A stretch of DNA of 64,000 bases from Actinoplanes couchii (lineage in GTDB: Bacteria; Actinomycetota; Actinomycetes; Mycobacteriales; Micromonosporaceae): positions 124,001-188,000 of the forward strand of contig NZ_BOMG01000057.1 in assembly GCF_016862075.1 (NCBI RefSeq), in the 5' to 3' direction. The notes below the pieces were generated by a model. It made no database searches, was not told the origin of the DNA, and was given only the letters and a program-made list of their open reading frames with translations. How positions within the stretch are numbered: the first letter of the stretch is position 1; each line of letters opens with the position of its first letter. Positions 8,469-17,222 of this stretch are shown here, one piece after another. The translations under genes and the position numbers were made by a program.

Positions 8469-9101
8469 GTGGCCAAGTACTTCGACGTGCACCCGGACAA
8501 CCCGCAGCCGCGCAGCATCAATCAGGTCGTCGACCTGATCCGGAACGACGGGCTGATCGCCTATCCGACCGACTCCTGTTTCGCGCTGGGCTGTCAGATG
8601 GGTAGCAAGGACGCTCTGGACCGGATCCGGTCGATCCGGCAACTGGACGACAAGCACCACTTCACCCTGTTGTGTCACGACTTCGCCCAGCTGGGGCAGT
8701 TCGTGACGATCAACAACGCGCTGTTCCGGGCGGTGAAGGCCTCGACGCCGGGGCCGTACACGTTCATCCTGCCCGCGACCAAGGAGGTCCCGCGCCGGCT
8801 GCTGCACCCCAAAAAGAAGACGGTGGGGGTACGCATCACCAGTCACTCCACCGCGCAGGCGATCCTGGCCGCACTGGGTGAGCCGCTGGTCTCCTCGACG
8901 CTGCTGCTGCCCGGCGAGGAGGAACCGATGACCCAGGGCTGGGAGATCAAGGAGGCCCTGGACCACGTGGTCGACGCGGTGATCGACTCCGGGGAGTGCG
9001 GCACCGAGCCGACCACCGTGGTCGACCTGTCCGAGGGTACCCCGGAGATCCTGCGGGTCGGCGCCGGCGACCCGGAGCGCTTCCTGCCGTCCGAGGGTTA
9101 G
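8469..9101 (+). CDS. YciO/YrdC/Sua5-family protein (threonylcarbamoyl-AMP synthase-like)
   Basis: This 210-residue protein has a GTG start at 8469. It shows the YrdC-fold signatures IAYPTDSCFALGC, KHHFTLLCHDF, STPGPYTFILPA, KKKTVGVRIT and ALGEPLVSSTLLLPGEEEP. These match the YciO subgroup, which is close to but distinct from the TsaC/Sua5 enzymes that make threonylcarbamoyl-AMP for tRNA t6A. The KTVGVR phosphate-binding segment is kept. YciO proteins show weak activity in vitro, so the essential t6A enzyme may lie elsewhere. It converges with the ABC permease, and a hairpin joins the two stop codons. Confidence 0.85.
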   Translation: MAKYFDVHPDNPQPRSINQVVDLIRNDGLIAYPTDSCFALGCQMGSKDALDRIRSIRQLDDKHHFTLLCHDFAQLGQFVTINNALFRAVKASTPGPYTFILPATKEVPRRLLHPKKKTVGVRITSHSTAQAILAALGEPLVSSTLLLPGEEEPMTQGWEIKEALDHVVDAVIDSGECGTEPTTVVDLSEGTPEILRVGAGDPERFLPSEG

Positions 9102-9123
9102 GTCCCGTGCCGCACCGGACCTA
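9099..9123. terminator. Inverted repeat that contains both stop codons
   Basis: TAGGTCC at 9099-9105 pairs with GGACCTA at 9117-9123 around an 11-base loop. The first TAG is the stop of the YciO-like gene, and the last CTA is the stop of the convergent permease on the minus strand. Confidence 0.45.
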
Positions 9124-9828
9124 GACGTCTCGGCGGGCGACCAGCACCCCGCCGATCGTCACCGACACCGTTGCCCAGCCGGTCAGGACCAGCAGTCCGG
9201 CGGCCGGGCTCAGCGCCGTGGCCGGATCCGCCGGCATGCCCACCAGGCTGAGCGCCGCCTCGTGCGGCAGCACCCGGACCACTGTCGGCCACAGCCCGCC
9301 CAGGGTGGTGGAGACCAGGATCGGGACGGCGGCCAGGACCGCGATCGGGGTGACCACGGTGCGGGCGGCGAACGCGAACCCGTACCCGGTCAGCGCCAGC
9401 AGCAGGTAGGCGGCCAGGTACCGGCCGAGGTCGCCGAGGTCGCCCCGCAGCACCAGGTTCGGAATCAGCACCGGGACCGCCGCGAGCAGGCTGACGACCA
9501 GGATGGCCAGCAGTTTCGCGGCGAGGAACCGGGCCCGGCCGGGAACCGCGGCCAGGCTCAGGCGCAGTTGCCCGTTGCGGTACTCGGTGCCGGCGGCGAA
9601 GACCGCGATGGCCAGGTACGCGTACACCGGCGCCAGCATCAGCGCGCCGGCGCCCTCGATGCCGGTGGGACCGCCGTCGCCGGCGAGGCGGATCACGTCG
9701 GTGGCCGCGATCGCGCCGAGCGCGGTGTTGGCGGTCACCGCGACGGCCAGGGCGATCCAGAGCGCCGGCAGGGTACGGAGCTTGATGAGCTCGGCCGCCA
9801 CCGGATCGGTCAGCCGGGCCGCCGTCAC
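9121..9828 (-). CDS. ABC-2 type transporter permease
   Basis: This 235-residue membrane protein has about six hydrophobic segments (for example ALWIALAVAVTANTALGAI, APVYAYLAIAVFAAG, LAILVVSLLAAVPVLI, YLAAYLLLALTGYGFAFAA, PIAVLAAVPILVSTTLGG). The loop TEYRNGQLRLSLAAVPGRARFLAAKLLA is typical of ABC-2 exporters. It overlaps the upstream permease by four bases and is the last gene of the seven-gene run, so it probably forms a heterodimer with that permease and the ATPase before it. The exported substrate is unknown. A role in lantibiotic or antibiotic self-protection is possible but not shown. Confidence 0.8.
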   Translation of the reverse strand: MTAARLTDPVAAELIKLRTLPALWIALAVAVTANTALGAIAATDVIRLAGDGGPTGIEGAGALMLAPVYAYLAIAVFAAGTEYRNGQLRLSLAAVPGRARFLAAKLLAILVVSLLAAVPVLIPNLVLRGDLGDLGRYLAAYLLLALTGYGFAFAARTVVTPIAVLAAVPILVSTTLGGLWPTVVRVLPHEAALSLVGMPADPATALSPAAGLLVLTGWATVSVTIGGVLVARRDV

Positions 9829-10634
9829 CGGGCATCCCGGCGGCTCAGCACGACCCCGGCGACCAGGGTGGACACCACGGCCCAGGCGACCAGCACCACC
9901 GCGGCCCGCACCGGGCCGGACGACAGGTCGGCGTCGGCGGCGTCCAGCACCAGGTTCCGGCCGGCGCTGACCGGCAGCAGGGCGTCCACCGACGGCACGG
10001 TCCGGGCCAGCACCTGCGTCATGGTCAGGGCCATCAGCAGCACCGACACCACGACGCCGATCAGGGTGCTGCGGGCCAGGGTGGTGATCGCGAAGCTGAC
10101 CAGCGACACCAGGACGGCCAGCGCGAGGAGACGGGCCTGCTCGGCGAGGGTGCCCGCGGCGTACACCAGGCCGGGGTTCCAGTCCTGGACCGACGCGTAC
10201 AGGTAGGCGCTGCTGATCGCCTCGACCAGGACCGCCACCACGCCGATGTACAGCACCAGTGCCACGGCCTTGGCGGTGACCAGTATCCCGCGGCGGGGCA
10301 CCGACAGGACCGACTGGGCGAGCTGGCCCTGGAGGAACTCCTGCCCGGCGATCACCGCGGCGACGACCGGCAGGAACATCACCACGATCTGCAGGGAGGA
10401 CGCGATCAGCAGGTCGACCAGGGCCTCCCCGGCGAGGACACGCTCACCGGCGAAGATCTCGATCAGTCCGTCGGCGCCGATGTTCCGTACCGCCGTGGTG
10501 GTGTCGCCCAGGTTCGCCGCGCCGATCAGCAGGTGCAGTCCGAGCACCACGCCGGTGACCAGCCGGACGATCCGCGACGATTTGATCTTGGAGAGTTCCG
10601 CACCGATCGCGGCGGTCAGCACGCTCACGACCAC
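9825..10634 (-). CDS. ABC-2 type transporter permease
   Basis: This 269-residue membrane protein is homologous in layout to the gene after it. It opens AIGAELSKIKSSRIVRLVTGVVLGLHLLI, then QEFLQGQLAQSVLSVPRRGILVTAKAVAL (the same charged loop as in its partner) and several hydrophobic spans. The start overlaps the end of the upstream ATPase by ten bases and its end overlaps the next permease, so the three are translated together. The two permeases probably make one heteromeric exporter. Confidence 0.8.
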   Translation of the reverse strand: MVVSVLTAAIGAELSKIKSSRIVRLVTGVVLGLHLLIGAANLGDTTTAVRNIGADGLIEIFAGERVLAGEALVDLLIASSLQIVVMFLPVVAAVIAGQEFLQGQLAQSVLSVPRRGILVTAKAVALVLYIGVVAVLVEAISSAYLYASVQDWNPGLVYAAGTLAEQARLLALAVLVSLVSFAITTLARSTLIGVVVSVLLMALTMTQVLARTVPSVDALLPVSAGRNLVLDAADADLSSGPVRAAVVLVAWAVVSTLVAGVVLSRRDAR

Positions 10635-11380
10635 ACCTGCTTCGACGCCGCGCCGGTGAGCGCGAAGAACGCGTCCTCCAGCGACGGGTGGCCCTCGGTG
10701 ATGTCGGCCAGCGCGCCGTCCGCGACGATCCGGCCGTTCGCGATCACCACCACGTCGTCGGCGGTGTCCGCCATCTCGGTCATCAGGTGGCTGGAGAGCA
10801 GCACGGTCCGGCCCCGGCCGGCGTAACCGCGCAGGAACGACCGGATCCAGCGGATGCCGTCCGGGTCCAGGCCGTTCACCGGCTCGTCCAGGATCAGCAC
10901 CTCCGGGTCGCCGAGCAGGGCGGTGGCGATCCCCAGGCGTTGCCGCATGCCCAGCGAATACCTCCCGGTCCGCTGCCTGGCCGCGTCGGTCAGGCCGACC
11001 GCCTCGAGGACCTCGCCGACCCGGGAGCGCGGGATCCGGTTGGACCGGGCGATCCAGGCCAGGTGGTCGGCGCCGCGGCGATCCGGGACCGGGCCGGCGC
11101 CGTCGAGCAGCGCGCCGACGGTCCGCAACGGGAACGTCAGGTCCCGGTACCGCTTACCGGCGATCAGCGCCTCGCCGGACGTCGCGTGGTCCAGGCCGAG
11201 CAGGACGCGCAGCGAGGTGGACTTGCCCGCGCCGTTGGGGCCGAGGAACCCGGTGACCCGGCCGGGCCGTACCGCGAAGGTCACCGCGTCGACGGCCGTC
11301 TTCGCGCCGTACCGCTTGGTCACACCCTTGAATTCGATCACCGGCTCAGGATGCTCGCGGTGCCGGGCGGCCCGCGTCAC
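10625..11380 (-). CDS. ABC transporter ATP-binding protein (exporter type)
   Basis: This 251-residue ATPase has Walker A GPNGAGKS at about 48-55, the signature YSLGMRQRLGIA, Walker B LILDEPVNGLDPDG and the H-loop SSHLMTEMADTAD. It matches the ABC-2 exporter ATPases of the BcrA/drug-resistance group. It energises the two permeases that follow and overlap it. The response regulator gene ends only 17 bases upstream, so regulation by that two-component system is likely. Confidence 0.88.
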   Translation of the reverse strand: MTRAARHREHPEPVIEFKGVTKRYGAKTAVDAVTFAVRPGRVTGFLGPNGAGKSTSLRVLLGLDHATSGEALIAGKRYRDLTFPLRTVGALLDGAGPVPDRRGADHLAWIARSNRIPRSRVGEVLEAVGLTDAARQRTGRYSLGMRQRLGIATALLGDPEVLILDEPVNGLDPDGIRWIRSFLRGYAGRGRTVLLSSHLMTEMADTADDVVVIANGRIVADGALADITEGHPSLEDAFFALTGAASKQVWS

Positions 11381-11397
11381 CCGGAAGTAGACAACCG

Positions 11398-12048
11398 CTA
11401 GCGGGGATCCCGGAGCAGGCCGGCCTCGTACGCCAGCACCGCCAGATGGGTCCGGTCGTTGACGCCCAGCTTGGCGAACATCCGCCGCAGATAGGTGCGG
11501 ACCGTCTCCGGGCTGAGGAACAGCTCGTCGGCGATCCGCTGGTTGGAGTAGCCCCGGGCGACGAGCCGGACCACCTGCAGCTCGCGTTCGGACAGCACCT
11601 GCCCGGCGAACGCGTGGGCCCGCTCCGGCGGCGGCGGGGCCAGCCGGTGCAGCAGCCGGCCGGTGACCTCCGGCGCGAGCATGGCGTGCCCGGCGTGCAC
11701 GGTCCGGACCGCGTGCAGCACCTCGGCCGGCGCCGCGTTCTTCAGCAGGAAACCGGCGGCGCCCACCGACAGCGCGGTGTGCACGTACTCGTCCAGGTCG
11801 AAGGTGGTCAGCATGATCACCCGGGTGTCGGTGCCGGCCAGCACGGCACGCGCCACGGCCAGCCCGTCCATCTCCGGCATCTGCACGTCGAGCAGCGCCA
11901 CGGCCGGGCGCAGGCCGGTGATCAGCCGGACCGCGGTGGCGCCGTCGGCGGCCTCACCGGCGACCCGGAACCCGTCGGTCCGGTCGAACAGCTTCCGGTA
12001 GGCGGCCCGGAAACCCGCGTCGTCGTCGGCCAGGAAGACGGAGATCAC
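11398..12048 (-). CDS. NarL/LuxR-family response regulator
   Basis: This 216-residue protein combines a receiver domain (acidic pocket DDD near the N-terminus, phospho-acceptor in LLDVQMPEMDGL, conserved Thr in MLTTFD, Lys in FLLKNAAP) with a C-terminal LuxR helix-turn-helix (LSERELQVVRLVARGYSNQ onwards). The GTG start at 12048 overlaps the stop of the sensor kinase gene in a GTGA arrangement, so the two are partners. It likely controls the flanking ABC transporter genes. Confidence 0.93.
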   Translation of the reverse strand: MISVFLADDDAGFRAAYRKLFDRTDGFRVAGEAADGATAVRLITGLRPAVALLDVQMPEMDGLAVARAVLAGTDTRVIMLTTFDLDEYVHTALSVGAAGFLLKNAAPAEVLHAVRTVHAGHAMLAPEVTGRLLHRLAPPPPERAHAFAGQVLSERELQVVRLVARGYSNQRIADELFLSPETVRTYLRRMFAKLGVNDRTHLAVLAYEAGLLRDPR

Positions 12049-13187
12049 CGCCGGCCCACCGGCAGCCGCGCGGTGATCTCGAAACCGCCGCCGGCCGGCC
12101 GCCGCCAGGACACCGTCCCGCCGGCCAGCGCCGCGCGCTCCCGCATGCCCCGCAGCCCCACCCCGGAGCCGGCCCCGGCGCCCGGCCGGGTCGACCCGTG
12201 ATCCCGGATCCACACCTGGATCTCCTCCTCGTCGTGCCCGACCCGGACCGAGCATCGCGCGCCGGGCGCGTGCCGGACCACATTGTGCAGCGCCTCCTGG
12301 ACGATCCGGAACACCACCATCCGGGTGCCGCCGCCCGCGGCCGGGCCGGCGTCGAGGTGGGCGTCCACGGTGAGCCCGGCGGCACGGGCGCCGTCGATCA
12401 GGGACGCCAGAGCGGTCTCGGCGGGCCCGGCGGCCGGGACCGGCCCGGGATCCCGCAGATCCCGGACCAGGGACTGCGTCTCCCGCAGCGCGTCCCGGGC
12501 CCGTGTCTCGATCTCCGCCAGGGTGCCGCGCAGCTCGTCGTCACCGGCGTCCGGCAGCCCCCGGGTGACGCCGGCCTGCGCCGCGATCACCCCGAGCGCG
12601 TGCCCGACCACGTCGTGCACCTCGCGGGCCACGTTCAGCTGCACCCGGGCCCGCTCGGCCTCGCGCGCCGACTCCAGCTGCCGGCCGACCGCGGTGCCGA
12701 GCAGCCAGGCCGACGTCAGGGCGACGGCGGCGAACACCACCCGGCCGCCGGGCAGGCCGGAGCCGTCACCGTCCACCCCGGTCACCGCCAGCAGCAGCGC
12801 GAACCCGCACGCCACCAGGATGGCGGGGCCCCGGGTCCGGGCGGCCCGGGCGACGGCCAGGGCGTAGAGACACCAGGCGGCGGCGAGCATCGGATCCCGG
12901 CAGACGCCGAGCACCCCACCGGCCACGGTGGCCGCGGCAGCCGTCGCGGTGGCCACCCCCGGCGACCGGCGCCGGAACACCACGGCCGCGGCGGTGAGCA
13001 CCGCCAGCGCCACCCCGGGCAGGAGCACCGGGGCGATGCCCTCCCGGATCAGCGGAGGCGCCCAGAACGCCGCGAGCACGACCAGGGCCACCGCACCGTC
13101 GGCCAGTGGCCGGCCGAGCCGCGCGCGGCCGTTCAGGGGGCGGAGCTGCACCGGCACACCGTAGTCAGTCGTGGCGGGACGCGACAT
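12045..13187 (-). CDS. Sensor histidine kinase, HisKA_3 (NarX/DesK-like) type
   Basis: This protein of about 380 residues has some six N-terminal membrane segments. The dimerisation/phosphotransfer helix follows, with the phospho-acceptor in EVHDVVGHALGVIAAQAG, then a HATPase domain with VFRIVQEALHNVVRHAPGA and GSGVGLRGMRERAALAGG. This is the usual partner of LuxR-type regulators. The start is uncertain: ATG 13187 and GTG 13205 both overlap the end of the upstream permease. With no extracellular sensor domain it probably senses within the membrane, as in cell-envelope stress systems. Confidence 0.9.
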   Translation of the reverse strand: MSRPATTDYGVPVQLRPLNGRARLGRPLADGAVALVVLAAFWAPPLIREGIAPVLLPGVALAVLTAAAVVFRRRSPGVATATAAAATVAGGVLGVCRDPMLAAAWCLYALAVARAARTRGPAILVACGFALLLAVTGVDGDGSGLPGGRVVFAAVALTSAWLLGTAVGRQLESAREAERARVQLNVAREVHDVVGHALGVIAAQAGVTRGLPDAGDDELRGTLAEIETRARDALRETQSLVRDLRDPGPVPAAGPAETALASLIDGARAAGLTVDAHLDAGPAAGGGTRMVVFRIVQEALHNVVRHAPGARCSVRVGHDEEEIQVWIRDHGSTRPGAGAGSGVGLRGMRERAALAGGTVSWRRPAGGGFEITARLPVGRR

Positions 13188-13821
13188 GCCTGGTGAGCGC
13201 GACACAGCCGGCCGCCACCAGGATCGACACGGCGAGGTGGACGGTCAGGGTGGGCAGCATCTCCGCGGCCGGGCGGGTGCCGGACATCATCGTCAGCACC
13301 GGGTTCACCGGCGGAAGACCGGGGATCAGCGGTACGGCGATGACCACCACCAGCGCCAGCAGCAACGACCAGCCGGGCCGGGGCACCACCAGCCGGGAGC
13401 AGACGACACCGATCGCGATCCCGGTGACGGCACAGTTCAGCTGGGCCAGCGCGCCGGCGGCCAGGTCGGCGCCACCCCACCGGTGCTGGCCCAGCAGGAT
13501 CGGGAAGGCCAGCCCGAATCCGAGCAGGACCACACCGGACAGCAGCGCCAGGAGCATCTCGGCGGCCAGCACCCGGCCGGCCCCGCCCGCGGTCACGCTC
13601 TGGATCGACCGGCGGACCGGGTCCTCGTGGTTCACGATCGTCACGGTCAGCCAGCACATGGAGATGAGCAGCGTGCTCGCCGACACCACGTAGGTGTTGG
13701 TCAGCAGCCCGCCGTCGTTGACGGTGAAGACGGTGAGCACGATGCCGAAGAACAGCAGCGGCGCGACGTACCGCTGGCCGTGCACCACGGCGGCCAGCTG
13801 GTACCGGATCAGCGCGACCAT
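13165..13821 (-). CDS. ABC transporter permease paired with the upstream ATPase
   Basis: This 218-residue integral membrane protein starts at ATG 13821, inside the last codons of the ATPase gene. It has about six hydrophobic segments (YVAPLLFFGIVLTVF, TYVVSASTLLISMCWLTVTIV, LAAEMLLALLSGVVLLGF, LAQLNCAVTGIAIGVVCSRL, WSLLLALVVVIAVPLIPG, LAVSILVAAGCVAL) and the loop NHEDPVRRSIQSVTAGG. It resembles the single permease of small ABC-2 exporters. The substrate is unknown. Confidence 0.75.
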   Translation of the reverse strand: MVALIRYQLAAVVHGQRYVAPLLFFGIVLTVFTVNDGGLLTNTYVVSASTLLISMCWLTVTIVNHEDPVRRSIQSVTAGGAGRVLAAEMLLALLSGVVLLGFGLAFPILLGQHRWGGADLAAGALAQLNCAVTGIAIGVVCSRLVVPRPGWSLLLALVVVIAVPLIPGLPPVNPVLTMMSGTRPAAEMLPTLTVHLAVSILVAAGCVALTRHVASRHD

Positions 13822-14681
13822 CGTTCCCCGTCCCGGGCCGGCGTGGCGGCGTGGTCCCGGCGGACCTCGGCGACCGACCAGCCACCGCGCAGCGCGATCA
13901 TCAGCAGGTCGTCGCAGGCCGCCGGATGCACCCGCAGCTGGATCTGCCCGCCGTCGCCCCCGACTCCGGCCACCCCGTCCACCTCGTGCCAGTCGATCCG
14001 GCTCGGCGACCGGAACTCCGCGCCGGGGTCGGTCAGCATCACGTGGGCCATCGGTGCCCGGGTGCCCGGCTGGTGGCGCAGCACCCGGCCCTGGTCCACG
14101 CGGTAGGCCATGGTGGCGTGCGCACCGGTGACCGACTCGCGGTGGTCGGTGAAGACGACGCTGCCGCCGGCCCGGACCGTCTCGGCGATGATCTCGCCCA
14201 GCACCTGGTGGGCCCCGGCGTCCAGGCCGGACCACGGCTCGTCCAGGATCAGCAGCTCCGGGGGTGTCATCAGGGCCTGGGCGAGGGCGACCTTCTGGGC
14301 GTTGCCCTTGGAGAGCGCCCGGATCGGGGTACGGATCCCGCCGGCCAGCCGCAGCCGCTCCAGCAGCAGCAGGCCGCGCCGCCGGGCCTCGTCGCCGCCG
14401 AGTCCCCGGATCCGGCCGATGTGGACCAGGTAGGCGATCGGATTCATCGCGTCGGCGGCCGGGAAACGGTCCGGAACGTACCCGATCAGGCGTGGCATGC
14501 CGCTGATCCGCCCCCGGGTCGGGCGGGAGATCCCGGCGAGTATCCGGAGCAGGGTGGACTTACCCGACCCGTTGGACCCGAGGATCCCCACCGACTGACC
14601 GGGCGGGATCTCCATGTCGACCCGGTCGAGGACCCAGGCACCGGACCCGTACCGCTTGCTGACGTCCGTCAATCGAAGCAC
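13809..14681 (-). CDS. ABC transporter ATP-binding protein with C-terminal extension
   Basis: This 290-residue ATPase starts at GTG 14681. It has Walker A GSNGSGKST (about 36-44), an unusual signature LSKGNAQKVALA, Walker B LLILDEPWSGLD and the switch His in VVFTDHRESV. About 80 residues follow the ATPase core (DPGAEFRSPSRIDWHEVDG onwards), probably a small regulatory domain. It is the first gene of the seven-gene run, and a two-component system separates it from a second ABC exporter. Confidence 0.88.
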   Translation of the reverse strand: MLRLTDVSKRYGSGAWVLDRVDMEIPPGQSVGILGSNGSGKSTLLRILAGISRPTRGRISGMPRLIGYVPDRFPAADAMNPIAYLVHIGRIRGLGGDEARRRGLLLLERLRLAGGIRTPIRALSKGNAQKVALAQALMTPPELLILDEPWSGLDAGAHQVLGEIIAETVRAGGSVVFTDHRESVTGAHATMAYRVDQGRVLRHQPGTRAPMAHVMLTDPGAEFRSPSRIDWHEVDGVAGVGGDGGQIQLRVHPAACDDLLMIALRGGWSVAEVRRDHAATPARDGERWSR

Positions 14682-14731
14682 GACAACTCCAGGGCAGATG
14701 TCCCGACAAGCTACCCCATCACACCGGAGGG

Positions 14732-16072
14732 TCAGACGAACAGCTCCAGCGGTACGGCCGTGGCCAGTGCCGCCGTGCCCAGGTCGTTGGGGTGCAGGCC
14801 GTCGCCGGAGTCGTAGCGTGCCTGCATCTGCTCCGGGGCGGCCGGGTCACGGACCGCGGCGTCGAAGTCGACCACCGCGTCGTACTCGCCGGAGGCTCGG
14901 ATCCAGGTGTTGAGGGTGTGGCGTTTGATCTGGTTGGCCGGGTTGTTGTACTTGGCCGAGGCGGTGCCGAACGGCAGCAGGGTGCCGCCGACCACCAGCA
15001 GGCCCGCCGACTTGGCCCGCAGGATCAGCTCCCGGTGCCCGGCGATCAGCTGGGCCGGGGTGACCAGCGGGTTGTTGGCCAGGTCGTTGACGCCGAGCAG
15101 GGTCACCACGTAGCGCACGCCGGGCTGGCCGAGCACGTCCCGCTCGAACCGGCGCAGCCCGGCCGGGCCGATCGACGCCTGCTCGGCGGCCTGACCGGTC
15201 CGGTCCTCGTAGCCGAAGAGCAGCCGGTTGCCACTGAGCCCGACGTTGAGCAGCCCGCGCGGGATCCGCTCGACGCGGAACCGGGCGGCCAGCAGGTCCG
15301 GCCAGCGGTGGTTGGTGTTGTCGGTGGTCTCGGTGCCGCAGGTGATCGAGTCGCCGATGGCGGCGATCGCGGCGGCGGACCGGACCGTGCGCACGCTGAG
15401 CCCGGTGATCCACAGGTAGCGGGTGACCCGCTTGCCGGTGCCCGGGCCGTCGATCTCGGTGGCGTCGCCGCCGACGATCAGGTTCGACTGCTTGGAGCGG
15501 GGGCTGACCGTGCCGACGACCGTCCGGTCCGGCACGTAGAGGCTGATCACCAGGTCCGACCCGGCCTCGACGATCATGTCGACGTGGTCGCTGGTCACCG
15601 TCGCGCCGGGCGGGATGACGACCTCGGTCGCGCCGTCGAAGGTGAGCGGGCGGCCGCTGCCGGGGACGGTGTCGCAGGACTTCCCGGTGCCGGAGCGCAC
15701 GGCCAGGCCGGCGGCGCCGATCCGGACCGGTTCCGCGCCGTACTCGTTCGACAGGGTCAGGCGGGGCAGGTCGCCGCCGACGCTGGTGTGCACCACCTGC
15801 CGCACGGTCTGCGCGGTGAGCGTGAGAATCTTGTCGGCCGGAACCGCGGTCGGCGCGGCGGCCCAGGTGCCGACGCGCGCGGGCACGCGTGCGATGCTGT
15901 CGCGCTGACCGGCCTCACCGGGTGTGCCCATCACGACGGTCGCGCCGGCACCGCCCAGCAGGAGGCCACGGCGAGTGACCCCCCGGGCGAATCGGTGCCA
16001 ACCCGATGATCCGATAAGAGAGCTTTTCTTCTTTATGCGGGCAATGTACAAATGGCCCCACGGGCTCGTCAA
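14732..16072 (-). CDS. Secreted SGNH/GDSL hydrolase with twin-arginine signal
   Basis: This protein of about 446 residues has a Tat-type leader (GVTRRGLLLGGAGATVV), a roughly 160-residue beta-rich region and an SGNH esterase domain. Block I is AAIGDSITCG (nucleophile Ser242), the oxyanion residues lie in LSGN and LLGVNDL, and the acid-base pair is in DGLHPNDLG. Such enzymes deacylate polysaccharides or lipids outside the cell. The start codon is uncertain because the first 20 residues before the Tat motif look atypical. It lies 73 bases after the LPMO gene, beyond a hairpin, so it may be partly co-expressed with the cellulase operon. An acetyl-polysaccharide esterase role is an inference. Confidence 0.85.
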   Translation of the reverse strand: MTSPWGHLYIARIKKKSSLIGSSGWHRFARGVTRRGLLLGGAGATVVMGTPGEAGQRDSIARVPARVGTWAAAPTAVPADKILTLTAQTVRQVVHTSVGGDLPRLTLSNEYGAEPVRIGAAGLAVRSGTGKSCDTVPGSGRPLTFDGATEVVIPPGATVTSDHVDMIVEAGSDLVISLYVPDRTVVGTVSPRSKQSNLIVGGDATEIDGPGTGKRVTRYLWITGLSVRTVRSAAAIAAIGDSITCGTETTDNTNHRWPDLLAARFRVERIPRGLLNVGLSGNRLLFGYEDRTGQAAEQASIGPAGLRRFERDVLGQPGVRYVVTLLGVNDLANNPLVTPAQLIAGHRELILRAKSAGLLVVGGTLLPFGTASAKYNNPANQIKRHTLNTWIRASGEYDAVVDFDAAVRDPAAPEQMQARYDSGDGLHPNDLGTAALATAVPLELFV

Positions 16073-16094
16073 GCTACCCCTCCGATGTACGGCG

Positions 16095-16129
16095 CCCCCG
16101 GCGCGCGAATTCGGTCACACTGCCGGGGG
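16095..16129 (-). terminator. Hairpin after the cellulase operon
   Basis: CCCCCGGC at 16095-16102 pairs with GCCGGGGG at 16122-16129 (8 bp, 19-base loop). It starts 17 bases past the LPMO stop on the minus strand. There is no T-tract, so partial read-through into the SGNH hydrolase gene is possible. Confidence 0.5.
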
Positions 16130-16145
16130 AACCGTCATCGGAGCG

Positions 16146-17213
16146 TCAAGCCGTGGTGCAGGTCAGGTTCTGCACCTGTGCGGTGGCTGTGCCCGAGGCG
16201 AGGAAACCGAAGGTCACCGAGCCGTTGGCCGGGACCGAGGCGTTCCAGTTCTCGTTCGTCACGGACACCAATGATCCACTACTGGTGCCCTTGGCACTCC
16301 ACACCTGGGCCAGCGTCTGTGCCCCCGGCCACGTCCAGCCGATCTTCCAGCCGTTCACCGCGGTGCTGCCCGCGGTCACCTTGACCTCACCCTGGAACCC
16401 GCCGGTCCAGGACGAGGTGGTGCTGTACGTCGCCGTACAGGCGCCGGGGTTGGGGTTGGGGGTCGTCGGGGTGCTGGGCGACGGCGACGGTGACGGGCTG
16501 GTGCCACCGTTCCCGACGCCGGTGACCTCGCCGTTGCCGCCGTCGAAGATCACGTCGGAGCAGCCGTAGAACGTCTCCTGGCTGTCCGAACGCGCCCACA
16601 CCGAGTAGATCAGGTGCTTGCCAGTCTTGCCGGCCGGCAGCGTGCCGTTCCAGTAGTAGTGACCGTCGTCGGTGCCCGGCCCACCGGTCTCGGCCGGGTT
16701 GGTGACCTGGTCGAACGCGACCGGTTCGAGGTCACCCCAGGCGAGCGGCTTGGTCGGGTCGTAGCCGTTCTTGGTGATGTAGAGGGAGAACGTCCCCGGG
16801 TGCCGGGCCCAGTTGTTGTACTTGAACTGCACCGCCGCCCCACTGGTCAGGTGGGTGAGCGGCCAGTCGTTGCGGGCCAGGTTGAAACCGGTGAAGTTGT
16901 ACGGCCCGCCGGTCCCGCCGCTGCACAGCTGCCCGTCCGGGAGGAACCCGTTGACCCGGCCGGCCCCGTCCGAGCGGAGCACGGCGAACCAGTTGTAGAG
17001 GGAGTTGACGCCGCTCTGGGCGACGGCCGCGGCGCAGGCGGCGTTCTTCGGTTCGATCGCGCCGGTCGACGGGTTGCGCCCGTCCTGGTAGCAGAGCCAG
17101 GTACGGCTGCCGGGGGCCTGGATCGCCCCGTGTGCCTGGGCCGGGCCCGGCAGAGCCAGGAGCCCGGCCGCGGCGGTGAACAGGACCACCGCGGCCATTC
17201 TGAGCAGTTTCAT
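16146..17213 (-). CDS. AA10 lytic polysaccharide monooxygenase with CBM2
   Basis: This 355-residue secreted copper enzyme cleaves crystalline cellulose (or chitin) oxidatively. Signal cleavage at AQA|H exposes His28, the N-terminal half of the histidine brace. The second His is His138 in NWARHPGTF, and the axial aromatic lies in ETFYGCSDVIF. A Ser/Pro/Thr linker (about 238-257) leads to a C-terminal CBM2 that begins ACTATYSTTSSWTGGFQGEV. The two-domain order and the Trp-rich CBM2 favour cellulose as substrate. It is the last gene of the GH74-GH48-LPMO operon, 9 bases after GH48. Confidence 0.95.
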   Translation of the reverse strand: MKLLRMAAVVLFTAAAGLLALPGPAQAHGAIQAPGSRTWLCYQDGRNPSTGAIEPKNAACAAAVAQSGVNSLYNWFAVLRSDGAGRVNGFLPDGQLCSGGTGGPYNFTGFNLARNDWPLTHLTSGAAVQFKYNNWARHPGTFSLYITKNGYDPTKPLAWGDLEPVAFDQVTNPAETGGPGTDDGHYYWNGTLPAGKTGKHLIYSVWARSDSQETFYGCSDVIFDGGNGEVTGVGNGGTSPSPSPSPSTPTTPNPNPGACTATYSTTSSWTGGFQGEVKVTAGSTAVNGWKIGWTWPGAQTLAQVWSAKGTSSGSLVSVTNENWNASVPANGSVTFGFLASGTATAQVQNLTCTTA

Positions 17214-17222
17214 GCTTTTACC

